Shown here: piece after piece, positions 22,695-33,200 of the stretch
Layout of the letters: every line of letters starts with the position of its first letter
How positions within the stretch are numbered: the first letter of the stretch is position 1
Assembly (NCBI GenBank): GCA_031772625.1
Contig: CM062807.1
Location: 1,144,933,007-1,144,997,006 of the forward strand
Direction of reading: 5' to 3'
DNA: 64,000 nt
From: Pinus tabuliformis
Lineage: Eukaryota > Streptophyta > Pinopsida > Pinales > Pinaceae
Made by a program: the position numbers and the translations under genes
Notes under the pieces: model-generated
Seen by the model: only the letters and a program-made list of their open reading frames with translations
Told to the model about the DNA's origin: nothing
Database searches by the model: none

Positions 22695-24032
22695 AAACAT
22701 TGATAAAAGGTTCCAGAATTCTGCACATATGGGTCAAGATTTTTGCAATTCAGCTTTGGTTCTACTTGCCTGCCCATGAGGGACTTGAGTGATATCTTGG
22801 CTGGATGTAAACGGAATGGTATGTTGTACTCATGTTGGATTAATTAAACTCCCTGATGATTCCAAGAAGATCAATGCATAGTATGTTTTCCCTCTGTAAT
22901 CTCATTTCCTATGTGTTTTCCTTCTCTAAAGATAGTGTGATGAATCTATCAGTTTCCTTATGATTCATGGATTTATCTAGGCTACTAAATAAGCGAATAG
23001 TACATGTGCATAAGACATATTTACTTGTGTTAGCCTATAACCTACAGTACCTATGTACAAGACATATTTACTTGTGTTATTTGATTAACCTGCAGTACCT
23101 GTGTGAGCCCAGATTTACTTTTTTTGTTTAGCGCTAATGGTACCCATGTTATATCTAGTATGAAACCTCAATAAGCACTCTATTGTTTCCAGCTTTCCAC
23201 CTCCCCTCTCTTCCAAACTTCTACTAGAATATCGTTTCTTAGGATTTTGTCATGTTTACAACCCTCTGCATGGAATTCCCTCCTTCCTTTCCTCCTCTTC
23301 ACTTTACTACAACTTCAATATAAAGCTACTTGTTGTTGTGTGTCGACCACCAGAATCAGACATTTTTCTTTTATGTTGGCCTGATTTACCCCCTAAGCAT
23401 TTGGATCCATGTATCAGCTTGAGTTTACCTGCATAATAGACTTTTGAACCAAGCCCTCTCTATTCTCTTTTTACTTACGTGACAATTGGAGTGCAATAGA
23501 AATCCCACTCATAATCTTCCATGCACTCCGCTATTTAAGATGTCCTAGGCACTAGTCTACAATCAACCTAGAGGTTGTCTCTAGGAAGCTTTCTATGCCA
23601 CCCGAAGCACTCATGCTAAAGGTGTCATTAAAAGCTACAACACCCTTTTAGCTCATTAATATATACATTTGATGTTCAGTTTCCATAATTGTGTAAATGT
23701 TTATGCTTTTAGCTTAATACTCCTTGATCTATTAAGTAGTTTATGTTTGATGTATGCCATATATGCTCTTGTACCTTGTATTTCTCTTTGATCTTTCTTG
23801 TAGGTACTTGGACGTGAAGAACAAGTAAGAAGCGAGCCTAGAAGTGAAGGAATCAAAGTCATCTCTAAAGGATTGAGCGATTATCATCAAAGTGAGGTAG
23901 GTCACTCTCTCTGCATTTGTTAAACATAAGTTAGGAAAGTGTATGTTAGCTTGTTTAGTTTGTTGCTAGACCCACTCATTGGGCTAGAGAGATCGCCTCT
24001 ATCCGTAGAGGGGATTTGCCTTCACAACAAAA

Positions 24033-24050
24033 TGGTGACTTCACTGGGGA
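24033..24050 (+). other. Primer-binding site of X
   Basis: TGGTGACTTCACTGGGGA starts three bases after the LTR end and has the TGG...TGGGGA form common in plant Ty3 elements. Confidence 0.75.
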
Positions 24051-25894
24051 AGTTATAACCTCTTCAATCTCTTTTCTTGATTTGGTATTTTGATCACTTT
24101 GACCAACCATTGATTTCTCAATTGGTTTGAGCTTGTAAAGGTCTGCACCTTGAATGATCATTGCTTTAGAGTGTTAGCTCTGGACTTTTTGTTGAAAATC
24201 TTTTTATTTTTTGCCATATTTCTCGTCTAGCACAAGTTTTATCATTGACAATCGCACTGACAACGCTTGTTTTCCCTTGACAGTCGCGCTGAAAACCTTG
24301 TCTTTCACTCTTTACCTGCGCTGAAGACCAACACAGGTTTTGCTATGAAAATTCGTGCTACCAACGCGGGTTTTTCTATAAAAAGTAGCACTAATAACCT
24401 TGTCAGCACGAGTTTTGCTATATAAAATAGCATTGGTCCTTGAATGTGAGAATTTTTAGGGTTTATGTCATAGAGTCCAATGTGTCCTGGCCTCTAAGGT
24501 CTTTTCCTATCTTTTGTGATTGGATTCATTAGTGTTTTGTCTATTCATCTTCGTTAATTAGTAATTTTTTTGTCTCTTTGGATTTTCAAGCACTCGAAGT
24601 AAAATTAGATTGATTCTATGGTTTTAGGTCATTTGACTGTCACTTGCTGCTTGTGAGTGTCATTGAGATCTTGATTTGTCGGTTGATTAGATCTTGTTTT
24701 CTATTAAAATCATTCAAAACGTCAATTTGCATTAGCTTTGGATCGTCTTTTGCAAAGTTTCTTTTCGATTGCATTAGGTCATCTTGCACTTGAAAATCAT
24801 ATTTGTTATTTATCGAACATAGATTATGTTGTTTGGTTTACAAGCTGAAAAGGGTGCATTTTTATTCATTCAAAAGAGAAAAGTGAAAGTTATTTTCATT
24901 TGAGTGCTTTTGAATTCGAATTGGTGTTTCTTTGATTGACGCATTTGAATCAAATTTTCATTTTGCTTTAGTTTGATGCCTTAGTTGCATTAAAGCATTA
25001 AAATAAATCAAATAAAAACACCATTTATATGAGTGCATCTTAGGGAAAGTAAAGATCATTTTGCTTTTGAAAATTTGCAGTTAGGATTGTGAAAAAGTGA
25101 AGATTGTTTTGCTTTTGATCAATGCATTTGGAAAGAAAAAGTAAAAGTTAGTGGAAGGCATGTTGCTTAATGCATTATTGATTGAAATTTCTTCCCTTGA
25201 TTAGTCTAGCTATCATTGAACTGGAAAGTTTCCTTTTCTCATATAGTTGCATCTTAGGGATTCAAGTGACATCGTTTTAACCCCAAAATTGAAACATAAT
25301 TCAAGATAAATGTTAAAATTTTCTCAATTACCTTAAGGAGCATTTGGAACCTATTGCAAACATTTAGAGATCTAGGCTATAGACGTGTCTCGGCGTCTAT
25401 AAAACTAGCAGTTGTTGTTAACTGCCTGCATTGTATCCCAGGGGTGAAATCACGTTCCATGTATGGAAGTATATATGATCATTCTCCAATACTCTCGGGT
25501 ATATCGGAGGCACTCCATGTATGGAAAGTATATGGGAATGCTCTCATCAAACGGTTATGCATTAGATAGCACTAACATGGAACTGTGCTCCCCATACCGT
25601 CGGGTATATATTGGGATACCCCACTGGGTTGCTATCCTTTAGCCATAGGTAATCAAGTTAGCTGCCTTGTAAATGTGATACACTGAACACAACATTCGGG
25701 GAGATTAGTCGTCGTATGTTAAGTCCTTGGTTTCGTCTAAGGTGTATATAGCGGTTCACAAATACTTGGTAAACCCTCTTACCTATCCTACCCCTCTTTT
25801 ATTTTGTTTTGTTAATTTCTAAAATCAATTAATTGACCACGGAACGACATCCTTCTTGTGGAAATACTCCTGAATAGATCTTAGGTTGATATTG
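24051..25894 (+). other. Untranslated leader of X
   Basis: There is no long ORF between the primer site and the first coding ATG at 25895. At 24230-24440 there are degenerate roughly 55-bp repeats around GCTAT(A/G)AAAA and 'gcgctga' phrases. At about 25354-25760 the composition changes to a more GC-rich stretch with two copies of TTCCATGTATGGAA(A/G) and two of TCGGGTATAT, suggesting a folded RNA leader. Confidence 0.55.
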
Positions 25895-26237
25895 ATGGCA
25901 ACATTTCCTAAATCATCAAGGAAACCCCTCTAACAGGAATCCTAATCCTTTTCCTTCATTTGGAAATAATGGTGCTCCTTATATGGCAACGTTGTCCCTT
26001 CCTGGATTGACCATTGGTCTGCTAGTTTGGTTATTTTTGGCCTCGATGATTATGAGTGTCCAATCTTCTTTTCAACCGAGTTCTCCTCCACCTGAAAAAC
26101 ATCAACCTCGTGTTGATCCTAAAGTTGACCCCTTGCCTTCTTCACCTATTTCTTCACCCCATTCTTCCTCTTCGCCTGGTGAAAGTCTAAATTCTAGTAA
26201 CCAGAAAGCTAAGAAGAAGAAGAAGAGGACAAAGAAG
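25895..26237 (+). pseudogene. N-terminal part of the X polyprotein, frameshifted
   Basis: The frame starts ATGGCAACATTTCC. After a one-base shift near 25915 it continues as a proline/serine-rich linker (PLPSSPISSPHSSSSPGES), then a lysine run. No capsid domain is visible. Coding stops where copia element B is inserted at 26238 and resumes at 37473 with NKKKQNKQGGNQ, which shows the two halves belong together. Confidence 0.6.
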
Positions 26238-27120
26238 TGTAGATTTTCCTTTAGATTCACAAGCTCATGCAATTTACTAAAGCACAGGAAAAGAATCTAC
26301 TTCTACTTTCACCCAACAGAAGCCAATAGATCAATGAAAACAATATGAACAAGAAGAAGATAAATCAATGGCACATAACACAAGATGTATCTGGGGAAAG
26401 CCACTGCTCAAAACCCTACTATCTGTATTGCATATATTAGAAATATGAGTGAAGATACAAAGCTTATTCTCACTAGAACAGTTACGCACAAGTATGCTCA
26501 ACTCTCTCAACTCACAAGCATACTCTTGGCCAACACTTAGCCAATTCTGCAGCTCTCCAAGCCCCTATTTTCTTGTGTAATTCCTATGGATGAATAGCCC
26601 ATATTAATGGGAATGTAGTGCTTCCAAAAATACGCAATCCAAACTAGGTATAGTTCCTGATTGCATGCATGATCTATACAACTCAGTAAATCATACAACT
26701 GATAGTACACTGTGCCTGCACTCTCGTCTCAACTGGGTCTTTCTCTAAACTGACATGCATGAGTTTCTCATGAGGAAACCTTCAATTAACTGGAGTAGCA
26801 CTAGTGGATGCATTAGTGCACCGACTAACTGATAGTCCTCTATTAGTTCCAAAAACAATTTAGAACTAATTTAACTGAACTTAACTCAGTAAGCAGAGTG
26901 ATCTAATTTCCAACTCAATTTAAACTCATACTGGACCCCTAAAACTTAGGGAGAACGTATATATGACTACAGAAAGACTTCCAACTCGAAAATCCTAAGC
27001 TAATTAAGTTAATTATATTTAATTAACTACTTACAAGTTGCTATGAGAATATAATTTGATTTTAATTCTCAGTTTATTTCAAGGACAAATTAAACTAAAA
27101 TTTCTTGCCATTTCTCAACA
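26238..27120 (-). repeat. 3' LTR of copia element B
   Basis: It is the partner of 36585-37472. On the minus strand a purine-rich GAGAGGGAG, the probable polypurine tract, immediately precedes it (27121-27130). Confidence 0.85.
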
Positions 27121-27229
27121 CTCCCTCTCAACAATAGAGGGATTATCAGCTACCTCGATTCTCCCGTGCATCATCCAACAATCTGTTAGCCTCTCTAGTG
27201 CGCTTTCTTTCCTCTTTGTGAGACCTTGC

Positions 27230-27790
27230 CTAAGTGGATGTTTCCACTCCCGAATCCTCTACATGTGGTTGCTCCACATCAATATAAGGATCCTCAACCT
27301 TAGGAGCTAAAAGCTCCTCATTCGCATGTCGCTCCTCATCCACATGTAGCTCAAGTTCCCTCTCAAGGGAAACTTGCATGGCCTTTTCCTCATCGAATCT
27401 GACATCCCTGCGAACCACTGTCATCCTGTTGGTCGGAAAGTACACCCGATAGTTGTGAGGTGTATCAGTGTACCCCACAAATATCCCAAACTCTGTTGTT
27501 GGCTCAAGATTATTCCTTGCATCATTGGTCACATGGCAATATACCGATGACCCAAAAATCCTGAAGTGACCAACATCTAGCCTCTTACCGGAATAAGCCT
27601 CCTCTGCTGTCTTCATCTCAAGTATCTGATCTAGGCTACGGTTCTGAGCATAAATTGTTATGTTGCATGCCTCAACCCACAAGTGTAGTGGTAGGCCTTG
27701 ATCATGCAACATTGTCGTTGTTGCCCCTACTATGCTTTTGTTCTTCCTCTCGGCTACCCCATTCTGTTGAGGGTTATGGGGTGTCGTCAA
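27230..27790 (-). pseudogene. Integrase C-terminal half of copia element B
   Basis: The minus-strand frame opens with the catalytic-Glu region TPHNPQQNGVAERKN, a hallmark of copia integrase. It continues through LPLHLWVEACNITIYAQNRS and FGIFVGYTDTPHNYRV to the acidic tail. Integrase would insert the cDNA into chromosomes. The upstream part (27791-28079) holds recognisable but stop-riddled core sequence, and the frame runs out before the LTR without any RT. The deletion of RT must predate or accompany the insertion of this copy, because LTR and integrase are nearly adjacent. Confidence 0.85.
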
Positions 27791-28079
27791 CTCCCGTTTA
27801 ATCCCTTCTGCTACACAGAAGTTCTTAAACTCGTTTGAGACATACTCACCACCATTATCGCTTCATAGAGCTTTAACCTTATTGCCTTACTCTTTCTCCA
27901 CCAATGCTTTAAACTCACAAAACTTTGTGAAAGTTTGATCCTTTTTTATGCATGAAAAATATCCAGCATTTACGAGAATAGTCATCAACAAATTTAACAT
28001 AATACCTGTGTTTGGTCATGGATGTTGTCGAGAATGGTCCACACACATCTGATTGAAATCTCTCTAGAACAACCTCTGC

Positions 28080-28265
28080 TCAACTATCTCTTTCGTGAAA
28101 GGAAGATTCGGTGTATTTTCCCAAAGTACACCCCTTGCATGTATCAACTTGCTCAAGCATACCTTTAGGAAGACTGGTAGAGATTTGCCGCAATATCTTC
28201 AAAGCTCCATGATGCAAGTGACCTAATTGCATGTGCCAGACCTCACCCACGTCTCGTCTTTGCAC
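28080..28265 (-). pseudogene. Pre-integrase zinc-binding segment of copia element B
   Basis: The minus strand encodes EVWHMQLGHLHHGALKIL followed by CKGCTLGKYTESSFH. This is the HHCC-type GAG-pre-integrase/zinc-binding domain, with the His pair and CxxC visible. Stops separate it from protease and integrase. Confidence 0.8.
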
Positions 28266-28493
28266 CTTTTGTGCTCAAAGCAGCACACTCATCGACCTCC
28301 AACTTATAGAGATTCTTCACATGAATCCCTATCTTCTTTACTGACCCGTGGCTATGTGATGAAGGAACGCCTTTCCTTTCGAGAAGATCACATCATAGCC
28401 TCTATCCTCAAGCATGGAAATGGATACCAAGTTCTTCTTCAATCCGGGCACATACATAACATTCCTCAAGGTGAGTGGAGCCCCATGCTACCT

Positions 28494-28935
28494 CTAAAAA
28501 GTAATCGTGCCTAATCCAGTAACACTATACTTCCCGTCATCACCCATCTGGATATGCATCTGGAGATCTTTCTCCTCCAAGTCACTGAATAACTCTTTGT
28601 TTCCAGTCATGTAGAATGAAGCTCCATTTTCTAAGTACCATACACTTCCCATCATTGATGACACAATGCATGTAATGAGGGAAAAATCCAATTCGAATTA
28701 AGAGGCCAAAGCCTCACCCGCTGCTCCTCTTGAGGAATTCTTCTTGGACTTCTTGAGTGGACAATTCATAGCAAAATGGCCCAGCTCATGACAATGAAAG
28801 AACTTAACTTTCATCATATATTTCTTCTTACCTCCATGATAAGAATCTGATTTGGAATGGGAAGCTTTACCTTTCCCCTTCTTTGCCTCAATCGCTAAGG
28901 CACAATTCTCTTCATCATCAGCCTTTGATGAAGAG
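28494..28935 (-). pseudogene. Zinc knuckle and protease of copia element B
   Basis: On the minus strand, about 28860-28780 gives a knuckle with FFHCHELGHFAMNC, in which the first Cys of CCHC is lost compared with element C. The protease start SVWYLENGASFYMTGNKELF follows at 28691, where the catalytic Asp is replaced by Asn. Both changes argue that this copy is dead. Confidence 0.75.
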
Positions 28936-28949
28936 CCATCCCTGGTGTT

Positions 28950-30182
28950 TGTTGGGACTCAGAAATGTCATATTTTCATCCACCTTTTTCTTCACTATTC
29001 CTTACATTCCATCATCCTATTAACCTTTTATCATATCATTTTCATGCATACATTTGGGTTTCACCTTCTTATTTTCCATTTTATTCATTTTTGTATTACA
29101 AGTGAATTTATGATTAAATATTAGAAAATATACACATTTTTATATATATCTAAAGAATATGTGAGTTTTGTGATGTGTAGGAAATATGTGAAGAATTAAT
29201 ATCTCCTCCACCATATTAAGGAGATAATTATGCAAGCCTATTCCTAAGGAGAAAATCATGGAGAATTTGGTTGGCATATCTTATCTTATTCCTAAGGAGA
29301 AAATCATGGAGGATTTGGTTGGCATATATTATCCTATTCCTAAGGAGAAAATCATGGAGGATTTGGTTGGCATATCTTATCCAATTCCTAAGGAGAAGAT
29401 CATGGAGGATTTGGTTGGCATATCTTATCCAAGATATGTGAGAGATTTATGGAGGATTCAAAGAGATCATATTTTGTAATAATGGAAAAGTAGTTAAAAA
29501 TGCTTGAGAGATTTGTGGGATCATATTTTGTAATAATGGGAAATTAGATTAGTGGATGATCATTATGAGTTTGTTACTCATCCCATTGTATAAATAGGAG
29601 TACAATCTCCTCCATTTGTAATCTGGAAGTTTTTGTAATCTTAGAATTTTGGAATAAAGGATCATACTTCAATTTTGCTTCTACATCTGAGTCTCCATTG
29701 AAGTGGTGTGCTTGTGGAGTTATGGAGGGCCCCCATGGCCTCACTTGCATGCTTATTTGTTTATAATTTACTTTATGTTTTTGTTTGATTTCAGCTTTCA
29801 AGTTTTATTAAATGTTTTAATATTGGAAGGATCTTATTTGAAGTTGTTCTTGTAAGAGAACCGTAAGATCTCATACAATTATTAGGTCTAGGTTTATTTC
29901 ATTTCAACTTTTAAGTTCTAATTAGATGATCTAATTTTGGAAGAGATCTTGTAGAATATGTTCTTGTAAGAGAATCATAGATCTCAAACAATTGTTAGAT
30001 CTAGGCTTGATTAGTTATTGAAAGAGATCTTAATGAATATGTTCCTGTAAGGGGACTTTAAGATCTTGGACAAATTAGGAACCTTTCTAGATCTATATAT
30101 TTTAGATAAGCACTTCTAAGTTTACCTTCCCGGATTGACATTAAATTAAAGTCTAATTTGCATCCGCATTTTAGACCACACA
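28950..30182 (+). repeat. 5' LTR of E
   Basis: It starts TGTTGGGACT and ends AGACCACACA. A TATA box, TATAAATAG, sits at 29589-29597 and AATAAA at 29653-29658. A 4-unit 48-bp tandem repeat sits at 29240-29431. Confidence 0.85.
29240..29431 (+). repeat. Four 48-bp tandem units in the E LTR
   Basis: Each unit begins ATTCCTAAGGAGAA and contains CATGGAGGATTTGG. As 48 is a multiple of three, the array reads through as a 16-residue repeat (PKEKIMEDLVG core). It occurs again at 34943-35134 in the other LTR. Confidence 0.9.
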
Positions 30183-30185
30183 TTT

Positions 30186-30203
30186 TGGTGCCATTGCCGG
30201 GGA
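30186..30203 (+). other. Primer-binding site of E
   Basis: TGGTGCCATTGCCGGGGA lies three bases after the LTR end and closely matches the Athila/Tat-type plant site. Confidence 0.85.
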
Positions 30204-33200
30204 AGTGCAACTAGAAGGATTTAGTGATTATTTTATGCATTTTTTTTTATGGACTAATTTGTGGAACTTGGTGACAGCAGGTTCATAAAGAATTTCAAAG
30301 TTTGGAGCATTCTTTTTTTTTCATTTTCGCACATAGATAATTTAAATTCAGTTTTTATTTTGAACCCCCCATTTCTCACTAATCCATCTACGGATGAGGG
30401 CTTTGACAATGTTGAACAGGTACTTCTTGGAGAACAAGGACAATAACCTTGAACCAACTCTAAGACAGGATTCTCACATACTTGCAAAACATAATGTAAA
30501 ATTTTTAAATCTTGATGTGAGCATGTTCGAATTTTTAGTCCGTAGATGGCTTCACTGGAAGCATGCTTTTACTTAGAAAATAAAACATCTTTCAAGTTAA
30601 TGTAGAATATATTAGAAAAATAAAAAAGAGATCTCATTAGAAGTCATTAGAAGCCATTATCATTAGAAGTTTTTAGTCTTGATTTCAAAAAAAATAAATC
30701 ATCATCAATAAATTCAGTGGCACATCTTTGCATCTCTATGTCTTGTTTCTGTATCACGGGTGAGCCAGGAGCCTGATTATCGGAAAGATTTGTCTTCCGA
30801 GAGTCTAAATGCCCCCGTGACATTGCAAAAAGAGTGTAGATAATGCAAGGTTTTGTCGCAGATCTTAATTGTGTTTTTGTCGCAAATGTTAATAGTGTTT
30901 TATCCATCCATGCTAACCTGCATAAATAAAATTAAATTAAAATTAAAATTAAAAATTAAAAAAAAAAAAAATCAAGAGAGTAGTATGCTCTCTTCCTGCG
31001 TTTCGTGCGATCAGGAAGATCAGAAAATCTATTGATTTATTTCAAATAAAAATACTTTTGCTGGGAAATTGATTTGCGATATGACAATAAAGAATTTTGT
31101 AAATGAGCGAAACATCATCTTTAAAAAAATAATAATAATAATAATAATTAGATAAAACTTACTCTTTTAGTTTTGTAAAAAAAAAAAAAAAAAACTTGAA
31201 CTGTAAAAGAAGCCATACGTTGACTTTGCCACAAACAACAAATGTATTCCAAATTTCATTAAAAATCGATTTATGATACGCCCAAAATTATTATAACCTG
31301 GTTTTCATAGTGAATTTCATTGTATTTTCTGTCTTATCAAGGTTTCATTTACTGTAACACAAAGCACAACTTGAATTCACATAATGGGAAAGCAGTTCAA
31401 GCTCCACAATTTTCAACAAACAACACAGTTATATGGGTGTAGAAAAAATGATTTCACCGCTTTCATCATTCTAGCATTTTAAGATCATTCATTGTCATGA
31501 TTGGTTGGTTTTTGCAAATTGCCAGCGCATTGCATTTCTTTAAAAAAATTAGAAAGCTTCGTTGTCATGCCAAGTATATCCATATTGCCCATTATCGCAG
31601 AAAATCGTTCGAGATAAGTGGAGATACAGAGGACGAATTTTCTTCATTTTACATGGGTTTTGCAGCATTCGTTGTGTTGGGTTATATGGTTAGGGGCGTG
31701 GCTGTGCTTCTAGTGCAAGCCCTCTCTATGCCCATTGACAACGTTACTTTTGGGGTTGTGCTTTTCAATTTTGAATTCTTTACCTTCATATGGCTCACTC
31801 CATCACCACGCACACCAATTGATTTCTGTTGCCAAAATCTTCACGAAATCGCACCAGTCTCAACACGTGATTTTAAAATGGATTTTTTTGCGCAAACCAG
31901 GATGAATTAAAAAAAACTGAGACATGGGTTTTCACTGGAATGGGGGTAATTAGGTGACTTTCGAGAAATTTCCTGAAATTTGCAGTGGTTTAAGAGAAAA
32001 TTGGGTTTCTTTCGAGCCTAATTTGATAGATTGCGCCAAAATCTGATTTTCTTTGTGGCCAGATCTGATTTTCGTGGCTAAAATTCCAGCTTGAGACAGT
32101 GGGAGAAAACGCTATAAATTAACACTTGTCTATTTACGGGATTGATTGTGAGGGTTGAAATCCATACAAAACTAAAAAAATTAGCTCAAAATTTTAATGG
32201 TCAGAAGCTTCCACTAATTTTTCTGCTACTGTTCAGCCATGACATCATTTGTTTAATTTCATCGAGCAAAAACATAGCCACTACAACTTTGTTTTAATTA
32301 TTAGGACTGCTGGATGAGATATAGTTGCAACATCGAAATAGCTGCAAAAATGGAATCAAATGCAGAATATGCAAGTGCAATATCATAACATTTCTTTAGA
32401 CAGATGATTTCCATTGATGGGCGAAGCACAAAAATCACCACACGGCAAAACTTTCAACGAGGAGTAACAATTAGCTTTTTTATGAATTTTGTTTTTATTT
32501 ATTTATTTATTTATTTTTATTTGACGCATTTGTATTAAACTCTTGCAAATTTTTAAATGATGCATATTTTGGCAATTACAAGATCAACGGCGATATGTGA
32601 AATTTGATATCATCGATGCAAATCATGAAACAAATTCGACTATTGTTGGGATTTTCATAATTGCAATGAAATTGAATTTTATTTACATAAGAAGGGAATT
32701 ACTTATACTCATTTCATATTTGACAATGGATTTGTAAAAAAATCATGGAATTGGGCTAACTTATACATTTGATTTTATTTAAATCTGTTCGATTGGTGTT
32801 TATTTTTTTCATTAAAAAACCAAGTAGAAATTGATCACTTTTGCTTGGATATATTTATGTTTTGTGAATGCCAAGTTTTTGCAGGTTTGTGTTAATCAGA
32901 TGATCCTTCAAGGAGTCTAATTTGTCGACAGTTGGACTTCCGACAGATCAATTTTATGATGAATCATGTGAATAAGTCCATATTCATTACAACCAGTCTC
33001 TTATTCCCTTTGTAAAATTGTAAATCCCAATCAGTCCTCAAAGCAACCCAAAATCCCTTTTTCCCAGCAAGTTTCAATCATGCAGTCAAATCTACTTATT
33101 TTCATTCACCCCTAACCCACAAAATAAAACAAGCAGCTCAGTTACAAAAAGTTCCCTTATTGTTATTTTCCTTGTCATTTCCATATCCATTTTTCACAGC

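Larger units (their letters stand above)
21031..23642 (+). mobile_element. Solo LTR of 2,612 bp in the X 5' LTR
   Basis: The insert starts TGTTGT and ends ACAACA and is flanked by CCCTTT on both sides. The X 3' LTR retains the uninterrupted site near 61883, which confirms the insertion. It has LTR features (termini, a TATA box at 22678) but no gag or pol, so it is best explained as a solo LTR left by recombination between the two LTRs of a lost element. The first 1 kb holds palindromes and repeated ATATCG-type motifs. Confidence 0.85.
20365..24029 (+). repeat. 5' LTR of X, split by a solo LTR
   Basis: It begins TGTTACATAG and ends TTCACAACA. It is interrupted at 21031-23642. A TATA-like CCTATAAATC lies at about 20848, with a counterpart at about 61706 in the 3' LTR. 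The last 70 bp contain two small hairpins (23966-23987 and 23996-24011). Confidence 0.85.

Noticed and set aside
29240-29431. Regular 48-bp units that could be mistaken for a CRISPR array
   Set aside because: There are no unique spacers; units are contiguous, lie in an LTR and recur in the partner LTR.
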